A DNA stretch of 36,633 bases, taken from assembly GCA_902633515.1 (NCBI GenBank), contig CACPGB010000005.1, forward strand, positions 1-36,633, read 5' to 3'. Origin of the DNA: an uncultured Pelagibacteraceae bacterium (lineage in GTDB: Bacteria > Pseudomonadota > Alphaproteobacteria > Pelagibacterales > Pelagibacteraceae). The translations under genes and the position numbers were made by a program. Shown in pieces: positions 21,491 to 27,855 of this stretch. Position 1 is the stretch's first letter. Each line of letters starts with the position of its first letter. Under the pieces are notes generated by a model. The model was not told where the DNA came from and did no database searches. It saw nothing but the letters and a program-made list of their open reading frames with translations.

Positions 21491-22083
21491 TGTTCACTGA
21501 TTTAATTTCTCCAGAACAAATTACAATTTTAACACAAATTATATTAATTGATCTTGTTTTAGCTGGAGACAATGCAATCATAATTGGGATGGTCGCATCA
21601 AAATTTCCCACTGAACAAAGAAAAAAAATTATTTTTTGGGGCATAGGTGGTGCTGTTGTCTTAAGGATAATTTTAACTTTATTAACTGCTTACTTATTGC
21701 AAATAACTGGTTTAAGATTGATTGGGGGTCTTCTTCTACTCTATATAGTATACAAGCTTTATGTAGATGTTGTGAAGGGATCTAATCACGATAGTGATAT
21801 AAAAGTAGACAATTCAAGTTTCTTAAAAGCTATTTGGACAATTTTATTAGCTGATTTTACAATGAGCTTGGACAATGTTTTGGGTGTTGCTGGAGCAGCT
21901 GGAGATCATTATTATTTACTAATTTTTGGTCTAGTTTTATCAATTGTTTTGATGGCTACTGCCGCAACATTAATTTCTAATTGGATAAAGAAATACAAGT
22001 GGATTGCTTGGGCTGGTTTAATAGCTATTCTAATTGTTGCTATTGAGTTGATTTACACGGATATTAAAATATTATTTTTATAA
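21490..22083 (+). CDS. TerC family membrane protein (YjbE-like)
   Basis: LIDLVLAGDNAIIIGMVASKFP ... LADFTMSLDNVLGVAGAAGDH. Confidence 0.93.
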   Translation: MFTDLISPEQITILTQIILIDLVLAGDNAIIIGMVASKFPTEQRKKIIFWGIGGAVVLRIILTLLTAYLLQITGLRLIGGLLLLYIVYKLYVDVVKGSNHDSDIKVDNSSFLKAIWTILLADFTMSLDNVLGVAGAAGDHYYLLIFGLVLSIVLMATAATLISNWIKKYKWIAWAGLIAILIVAIELIYTDIKILFL

Positions 22084-22850
22084 TGTTCTTAAAAAATTAT
22101 AACTTTAAAAATAAGACAGCAATCGTAACTGGTGCGGGCAAAGGTATTGGTAGAGCTTGCGCTTTAGCTTTGGCAGAAGCAGGAGCAAATTTAATAATTG
22201 TTAGTAGAACCAAAAAAGATTTAGATGAGGTTTCAAAGAAAATAAAAAAGTTTAAAACAAAGTGTAAATCCTATGTTTGTGACATTACGAATTATAATGA
22301 TATTAAAGAAATTATTAACAAACAAGCCAAAATAGATATTCTAATAAACAATGCTGGAAATAATAGACCAGCACATTTCACAAAAGTAAAAACCAAAGAT
22401 ATGGAATATATGGTTAAGATAAATACAATTGCCACTTTCAATCTTGCACATCTATGTGCACTAAAAATGATAAAAGCAAAAAATAGAAAAAAAACAGGTG
22501 GTGCTATTGTTAATATGTCATCACAAATGGGTCATGTAGGTGGGCCAATAAGAAGTGTTTATAACATGAATAAATTTGGTTTAGAGGGTTTAACAAAAGG
22601 AATGTCTATAGATCTTGCAAAATATAATATTAGAGTGAATACTGTTTGCCCAACATTTGTTGTTACTCCTATGACAAAGAAGTTTTTAAAAGACAAAAAA
22701 TTTAAAAGAGAGATGCTGAATAATATTCCTCTTGGAAGATTTGCTGAATTATCTGAAGTAGCGTCTGCTGTGGTATTTCTAGTTTCTGATGCAGCATCAA
22801 TGATAACAGGCACTTCTTTATTGGTTGATGGTGGATGGACTGCAAAATAA
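22083..22850 (+). CDS. short-chain dehydrogenase/reductase
   Basis: TGAGKGIGRACALALAEAGA, NNAGNNRP, YNMNKFGLEGL, SLLVDGGWTAK. Confidence 0.94.
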   Translation: MFLKNYNFKNKTAIVTGAGKGIGRACALALAEAGANLIIVSRTKKDLDEVSKKIKKFKTKCKSYVCDITNYNDIKEIINKQAKIDILINNAGNNRPAHFTKVKTKDMEYMVKINTIATFNLAHLCALKMIKAKNRKKTGGAIVNMSSQMGHVGGPIRSVYNMNKFGLEGLTKGMSIDLAKYNIRVNTVCPTFVVTPMTKKFLKDKKFKREMLNNIPLGRFAELSEVASAVVFLVSDAASMITGTSLLVDGGWTAK

Positions 22851-23638
22851 TATCTAGATTTTTATTTGTAATAATTTTTTTTACTACAACTAAGCTAAAT
22901 GCTGTTGAGTTTAAGGGAAAATTTTTACAAGGACATTTCATAATTGGTTTAACTGACCCATCAGCTAAAATTATTATTGGCAAAAAAGAGGTAAAAGTAT
23001 CAAAAGAAGGTTATTTTGTTTTTGGAATTGATAGAGATAGAAAATTTGATTTAGTTATAACAAAAATTCAGGACGGACAAAAAGATAAAATCACTAAAAA
23101 AATTCTTAAGAGAAAATATAATATCCAAAGAATAGATGGTTTAGAGGAAAGTAAAGTCACCCCACCCGAGTCAGTTTATAAAAGAATTAAAGAAGAAAAT
23201 AACAAGATCGGTGAGGCAAGAGCAATTAACTCAGATTTATCTTTTTTCAAAAATCAATTTATTATGCCTGTTGAAGGTATCATTAGTGGTGTTTATGGAA
23301 GCCAAAGAATTTTAAATGGTAAACCTAAATGGCCTCATTACGGAATCGACATTGCAGCTAAACAAGGAACTATGATAAGATCATCAGGATCTGGTATTGT
23401 TACTATGGCAGAAGATGATCTTTATTATACGGGAGGAACAATTATTATGGATCACGGTCATGGTATCTCAACTATTTATTCACACCTTGAAAATGTGATG
23501 GTGTCTGTTGGTGATAAAATTAATCAAGGAGACATTATTGGAACAGTTGGTTCAACTGGAAGATCAACTGGCCCACATCTGGATTTTAGAGTCAATTGGT
23601 TTCAGACTAGACTGGATCCATTAACAATTATAAATTAA
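22835..23638 (+). CDS. M23 family metallopeptidase (LytM domain)
   Basis: KWPHYGIDIAAKQGTMIRSSGSGIVTMAE...IIMDHGHGISTIYSHL...STGPHLDFRV. Confidence 0.94.
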   Translation: MDCKIISRFLFVIIFFTTTKLNAVEFKGKFLQGHFIIGLTDPSAKIIIGKKEVKVSKEGYFVFGIDRDRKFDLVITKIQDGQKDKITKKILKRKYNIQRIDGLEESKVTPPESVYKRIKEENNKIGEARAINSDLSFFKNQFIMPVEGIISGVYGSQRILNGKPKWPHYGIDIAAKQGTMIRSSGSGIVTMAEDDLYYTGGTIIMDHGHGISTIYSHLENVMVSVGDKINQGDIIGTVGSTGRSTGPHLDFRVNWFQTRLDPLTIIN

Positions 23639-23641
23639 AGA

Positions 23642-24577
23642 ATGAAAAAAATTTTTTTAATTTTTATCCTTAGCTTGAGTTTTACAAATTTTATATTTAT
23701 TAAAGTTTTAGCCAAGTCCTACAAAATTAATGATGTTATTGAAAATAGTTTTTCAGTAAGTAAAAATTTTGGAATAGATTTACCGAAGGGCGAATGGATT
23801 CTTGTAGAAAAATATTATCGTGATTACTATGATCTTAGATTTAAATCATACACATTAGCAAGATTAGAAAAAAATAGATTGGTTGAGTCAATAGAAATAG
23901 GAAGAGTACATACTGCTGCAGTATACGAGTGGGCTGTAAACTCGGCTTTACAAGAAATACTATTTAAAGATAAATATGATGGATGTTATGAAAGACCAGA
24001 ATATTCAATTTTAAGGTTTTATACTAAAGGAAATACTCATAATTGTTTCTGGGTAAGACATATTGATGTTTATTCAGAAATATTTACTCCCGAAGATCCA
24101 GATCAAAAAAATACTTCTAGAAAGGCACGTAGATGGATAAAAGAAAACCAGATTCAGTTACCAGAAATTATGTTATTGAGCGAACATTCCTACTTTTCTA
24201 GATTAAAAGCGGGATATTGGTATACTTTAACATATGGAATTGATCCTAAAATACTCGGTGCTCCTAAAAATAAGTTTAGGACTGAAAAAAGCTCAGAATA
24301 TCACAAATATAACATTGAAAATTATCCAAAGCACAAAAAAATTATGAATACGTGGGCATCTATTTCAGCAAAAAGACATAAAGATTTTGAAAAAATCATT
24401 AATATTATTGATAGACATAAACTAGAATTAGATGATCTGTTTTTAAACGAGAATATTGAAAATGAAAAAAATTCAAATGATATTTCAAGCCAGATACAAA
24501 AATTGTATGACTTATATAAAAATGGTATACTTTCAAAAGATGAATTTGACAAAGCAAAAAAGAAACTCTTAAACTAA
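23642..24577 (+). CDS. hypothetical exported protein with C-terminal SHOCT-like segment
   Basis: Signal peptide; C-terminus SSQIQKLYDLYKNGILSKDEFDKAKKKLL resembles the SHOCT motif. Confidence 0.8.
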   Translation: MKKIFLIFILSLSFTNFIFIKVLAKSYKINDVIENSFSVSKNFGIDLPKGEWILVEKYYRDYYDLRFKSYTLARLEKNRLVESIEIGRVHTAAVYEWAVNSALQEILFKDKYDGCYERPEYSILRFYTKGNTHNCFWVRHIDVYSEIFTPEDPDQKNTSRKARRWIKENQIQLPEIMLLSEHSYFSRLKAGYWYTLTYGIDPKILGAPKNKFRTEKSSEYHKYNIENYPKHKKIMNTWASISAKRHKDFEKIINIIDRHKLELDDLFLNENIENEKNSNDISSQIQKLYDLYKNGILSKDEFDKAKKKLLN

Positions 24578-24580
24578 ATC

Positions 24581-24703
24581 ATGAAAACTTTAATACTATT
24601 AACTTTAGTAATTGTTATTGGTTGGGTATTATTTAGACCCATTACTCAAAAAGAGCTTGATAGATATAATAATAAAAAAAATAGACCAAATTTAGATTTG
24701 TAA
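24581..24703 (+). CDS. small single-TM protein (40 aa)
   Basis: Unlisted ORF MKTLILLTLVIVIGWVLFRPITQKELDRYNNKKNRPNLDL immediately after the SHOCT-like gene. Confidence 0.6.
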   Translation: MKTLILLTLVIVIGWVLFRPITQKELDRYNNKKNRPNLDL

Positions 24704-24746
24704 TAAAATCAATTGCATTACATTCGTTTTAATTATAGATTCTCAC

Positions 24747-24810
24747 TACCATATCTCATGGTGAAAAAGAGGCCGATATCGCATCGGTTAAAAGCGAGTT
24801 TTGGAAAACT
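24747..24810 (+). promoter_or_regulatory. three-hairpin leader upstream of a 63-aa ORF
   Basis: TACCAT-atctc-ATGGTG (24747-24763), CCGAT-atcgc-ATCGG (24773-24787), AGTTT-tgga-AAACT (24797-24810), followed by AAGGAG and ATG. Confidence 0.6.
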
Positions 24811-24824
24811 AACAAGGAGAGTGT

Positions 24825-25016
24825 ATGAAAAGAATGCACAGAATACTAAGTTTGTTTAGCCGAGGCTCAAAAAATGCAAGGCTAAATGAACTTATGTTTC
24901 GAAATGCAAAAACTGTAAATGCTAACGACAATGGCACAAGTGGTTATTTAGTAAAGTCAGGAAAAAATAGCGGAAAAATCCTGGGACATATAAGAAGTCG
25001 GTCTAAAGTTATTTAA
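24825..25016 (+). CDS. small basic hypothetical protein (63 aa)
   Basis: MKRMHRILSLFSRGSKNARLNELMFRNAKTVNANDNGTSGYLVKSGKNSGKILGHIRSRSKVI with good Shine-Dalgarno AAGGAG. Confidence 0.65.
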   Translation: MKRMHRILSLFSRGSKNARLNELMFRNAKTVNANDNGTSGYLVKSGKNSGKILGHIRSRSKVI

Positions 25017-25072
25017 GTTCATTGGGGTATGGGGTAACAACAAAATAGTACTTAAAAAAAAAGGAGTTATTA

Positions 25073-25132
25073 ATGAGTGGATTAGAAATATTAGCAGTAG
25101 TTGCTGTCGTATATTATTTTATGAACAATTAA
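25073..25132 (+). CDS. 19-aa hydrophobic micro-ORF
   Basis: MSGLEILAVVAVVYYFMNN preceded by AAAAAGGAGTTATTA-ATG. Confidence 0.5.
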   Translation: MSGLEILAVVAVVYYFMNN

Positions 25133-25139
25133 AACCTAC

Positions 25140-25171
25140 GGGGTCAGGGGCACCTGGCAACAGAACGCCCC
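25140..25171. repeat. GC-rich stem-loop motif, copy 1 (ends ACAGAACGCCCC)
   Basis: GGGGTCAGGGGCACCTGGCAACAGAACGCCCC: outer GGGG/CCCC, inner CAGG-GGCA-CCTG. Confidence 0.8.
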
Positions 25172-25216
25172 ATATTAAAGGATTCCGTTAACCTAACTAA
25201 TTTTTATAAAATAAAG

Positions 25217-25248
25217 TTCAATGAAGGTTCAATGAAGATTCAATGAAG
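25217..25248. repeat. three tandem TTCAATGAAG repeats (11-nt period)
   Basis: TTCAATGAAGgTTCAATGAAGaTTCAATGAAG; each contains the palindrome TTCA-A/T-TGAA. Confidence 0.9.
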
Positions 25249-25266
25249 TTTGAAAACAATTTCAAA

Positions 25267-26370
25267 CTATTTCACTATTTTTAAATGTCTTTTTTTTATT
25301 CTTTTTTTTGACTTTTTAATTTGCATTTCAATTGCTAACTCAATTTTTTTATCTTTGTTAACCTTCTTTAACTCATTCTCAATTTCTTTTTCCATTTTAT
25401 AAATTAATCTTTGTATTTCTGCTGGCGCCCTAATACTAAATCGGGTCACTATTTTTAGGAAAGTTTCTAGATATAATTTTCGATTTCCTCTTGGGATGGT
25501 AGAGGAAATTGCTTGTAATACATAATCAATATCATGTTTGCCTTGAAATTTATCAATTATCTTTTTTGTTAATTTAAATGATTTTACATCCAAATACTTT
25601 TGTTCAGGTCGTTCCCAATACGCACATCCAACTGGATCTTTTGGGTATTTCTTTATAAGAGATTTATATTTTTTTTCGAACATATTGAATATTTCAATAT
25701 TTACTGCGCTTTCTACATGCAAAATACTTTTTGCCTTAAATTTTTTTCTAATTTTGAAATTATCATCAAAAAATTTTTTGAACTCAGCACCAATATAACC
25801 ATATTGCTGACCATAAAATTTTTCTTTTAGGTGTTTTGTATATTTGTATCTATACTCTTTTAAATCAACTTTATTAATATCTAAGATTTTTGCTTCAATT
25901 GTAATGTTGCCATCTTTATCATGCTTGTCTCCTAAACGATTTATATCTGCTATAGGAATAAAACCTGCGAAATAACCAAATCTAGCATCTTTCAATGTTG
26001 TTTCTGAAAAACTAAAAGTTTCATAAGTATCAAGTTCTTTGTCTATATAATATTCAGATAAATAAAATTTGCTTAAAGACCAAAAATGATGAAGTTTATT
26101 AAATTTATGCTGAAACTTTAAAAAATGTTTATAAATAACATCAAAGTCTAATTTATAACACTCGCTTTTATCAACTCTATAATAGTCAAATTTGTTTTTG
26201 AAAGACCATTCGAGATCTTGATCTAATCCATCAATTTCAGAAAAAAATTTAATTTTTAAACTTGGATTTGATGTTTTATAGGTAGTTAACCTTTTTTTAA
26301 TTCGATCTAATGAGGATGCAACGCCAACTTTATAATAATTTTTAATTTTTGTTGTGCAGTAAAAAAACAT
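25267..26370 (-). CDS. T5orf172/MUG113 (GIY-YIG-like) domain protein
   Basis: N-terminus MFFYCTTKIKNYYKVGVASSLDRIKKRLTTYKTSNPSLKIKFFSEIDGLDQDLEWSFKNKF resembles T5orf172-type GIY-YIG relatives; the remainder is unrecognised. Confidence 0.7.
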   Translation of the reverse strand: MFFYCTTKIKNYYKVGVASSLDRIKKRLTTYKTSNPSLKIKFFSEIDGLDQDLEWSFKNKFDYYRVDKSECYKLDFDVIYKHFLKFQHKFNKLHHFWSLSKFYLSEYYIDKELDTYETFSFSETTLKDARFGYFAGFIPIADINRLGDKHDKDGNITIEAKILDINKVDLKEYRYKYTKHLKEKFYGQQYGYIGAEFKKFFDDNFKIRKKFKAKSILHVESAVNIEIFNMFEKKYKSLIKKYPKDPVGCAYWERPEQKYLDVKSFKLTKKIIDKFQGKHDIDYVLQAISSTIPRGNRKLYLETFLKIVTRFSIRAPAEIQRLIYKMEKEIENELKKVNKDKKIELAIEMQIKKSKKRIKKRHLKIVK

Positions 26371-26429
26371 TCTTAAATTTTACCCTAACTCTTAATGAAG
26401 TTTAAAATTTATCGTATTTACCTTGTTCA

Positions 26430-27035
26430 TTACTCATATTCTCTTCGCAACTCTGACATTGTCTTTCCGTTATAACTCCACCAAATTGGTCCTTGAACTG
26501 CTGCCCAGTCATAACCCATATCTCTTAAAACAATATCTGCAGCATCTGATAATGATGTGATTTTATCTCTAAACTTTACTTTTGTATCATCATGAATTTC
26601 ACAAGTAATTGTCTTGTCTTTTACAAATTCTAAGATTGTACCTGGTTTTAAATTAATCATGTCAAAATTAAATTTTTTTCTAATTTTTCTAGCATTTTCT
26701 AGTGCCTGCTTATCTTGAGGTGTTTCAACAATATCATCAGCAGGAGTAACATTTTTACCTCCCATGACCTCTGCTATTTCTAAAATTGCTTTTGCTTGTT
26801 CGGGTGTTGAATTAAAAAATTCTCTGTTTTGTCTTATTCTTTTATCATCTAAACCCTCATGAATTTTTTTTTCAATAACCTTTGCGTCTTGAACTTCAAC
26901 TGCATAATAACACTCAAATGGAAGTGGTGTAGATGTGTTATCCAACTCCTTCATTCTTCTTTCAAGGTTATCTGTAATGCCAATTTTAATAGTATCAGGC
27001 ATCGATTGATTTGTTAAAATATAAACTATTTTCAT
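26430..27035 (-). CDS. GIY-YIG/T5orf172-like protein with possible DUF4357-like C-terminus
   Basis: KIVYILTNQSMPDTIKIGITDNLERRMKELDNTSTPLPFECYYAVEVQDAKVIEKKIHEGL; C-terminal WAAVQGPIWWSYNGKTMSELRREYE. Confidence 0.82.
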   Translation of the reverse strand: MKIVYILTNQSMPDTIKIGITDNLERRMKELDNTSTPLPFECYYAVEVQDAKVIEKKIHEGLDDKRIRQNREFFNSTPEQAKAILEIAEVMGGKNVTPADDIVETPQDKQALENARKIRKKFNFDMINLKPGTILEFVKDKTITCEIHDDTKVKFRDKITSLSDAADIVLRDMGYDWAAVQGPIWWSYNGKTMSELRREYE

Positions 27036-27056
27036 AAATGTAATTTTACCCCAATT

Positions 27057-27122
27057 CTCAATGAAGTCTAGAAACGGAGTTTTTGAAAAAAGGTCAAACT
27101 TTCAATGAAGTCTTCAATGAAG
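27057..27122. repeat. further TCAATGAAG copies upstream of the second GIY-YIG-like gene
   Basis: CTCAATGAAG at 27057-27066, TTCAATGAAG at 27101-27110 and 27113-27122. Confidence 0.85.
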
Positions 27123-27162
27123 TATTTAAATAACCTAGGTATTTTGGTATGATTTGGTTCTC

Positions 27163-27181
27163 GGGGGACACAGAACGCCCC
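27163..27181. repeat. GC-rich stem-loop motif, copy 2
   Basis: GGGGGACACAGAACGCCCC: GGGG/CCCC stem, same 12-mer ACAGAACGCCCC. Confidence 0.8.
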
Positions 27182-27272
27182 TATAAAAAAAATAATCATT
27201 AAAACTCAATAGTTTTTTAATAATAAAAATAAAAAAAAATTATTTACTGACTATGTACGATGCCTTCAAGAC

Positions 27273-27695
27273 TCAAAATTTACTTTCTTTAAAATATTCT
27301 TTTATGTCTTTTTGAAATAAAAGGTAAATACAAGAAATCTGTAATAAAGTATTTAAAATTAAAATAGATCTTACTGCCAATTCATTAAATCCTATTTCTG
27401 GTATAGGTCCATAAGGAACAGCAAAACTTACATTTATTGCCCCAATTAAATCTAACAAACCAATCACATTCCAAGAAAGCAAAAGACCCCAAAGTATAGT
27501 GCTCGGTTTTTTTATAATGTGGTAAACTAAAAATAAAGCAGTTGTCCCAATAAAAAAGTCGCCCACAAAAGGAGCTATCCATTCGGACGATGCCGAACGC
27601 TCATTTTCAGTAAAGATCCAAAACAAAAACAAACCTGACCCAACTGCTCTGAATGACATCCATCCAGTTACAAAAATAATCCAATTTAATTTCAT
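27273..27695 (-). CDS. hypothetical multi-TM membrane protein
   Basis: 140 aa with about four hydrophobic segments; no family recognised. Confidence 0.7.
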   Translation of the reverse strand: MKLNWIIFVTGWMSFRAVGSGLFLFWIFTENERSASSEWIAPFVGDFFIGTTALFLVYHIIKKPSTILWGLLLSWNVIGLLDLIGAINVSFAVPYGPIPEIGFNELAVRSILILNTLLQISCIYLLFQKDIKEYFKESKF

Positions 27696-27817
27696 TTAAG
27701 AATTATATATCAAAAAAAAATCTCAATTACAAAGTCGTCACAAAGAAATCATAGTTTAACCATGTACACTACTATGTACCTTTCGAGAAACCTATAATTT
27801 CTGATATAAACTCAATT

Positions 27818-27839
27818 GGGTGGAACAACAGAACGCCCC
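27818..27839. repeat. GC-rich stem-loop motif, copy 3
   Basis: GGGTGGAACAACAGAACGCCCC; same 12-mer. Confidence 0.78.
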
Positions 27840-27855
27840 TTACTAAAATTTAATT

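Noticed and set aside
22559-22983. Minus-strand ORFs 22559..22813 and 22702..22983
   Set aside because: Antisense to the SDR and M23 genes.
24825-25016. tmRNA because of the ANDN tetrapeptide seen in alphaproteobacterial tags
   Set aside because: No tRNA-like acceptor domain, no stop after a tag-like sequence, and the ORF has its own Shine-Dalgarno and start; ANDN is likely coincidental.
27385-27582. 65-aa minus ORF inside 27273..27695
   Set aside because: Alternative frame within a longer ORF that has clear TM periodicity; no start-site support.
25140-27839. Stem-loop repeats as integron attC sites
   Set aside because: CAACAGAACGCC superficially resembles part of a VCR-type attC, but there is no RYYYAAC/GTTRRRY pair, no long attC fold and no integrase gene in the window.
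25140-27839. CRISPR array
   Set aside because: Only three copies at irregular spacings of 0.65-2 kb, no uniform spacers and no cas genes.
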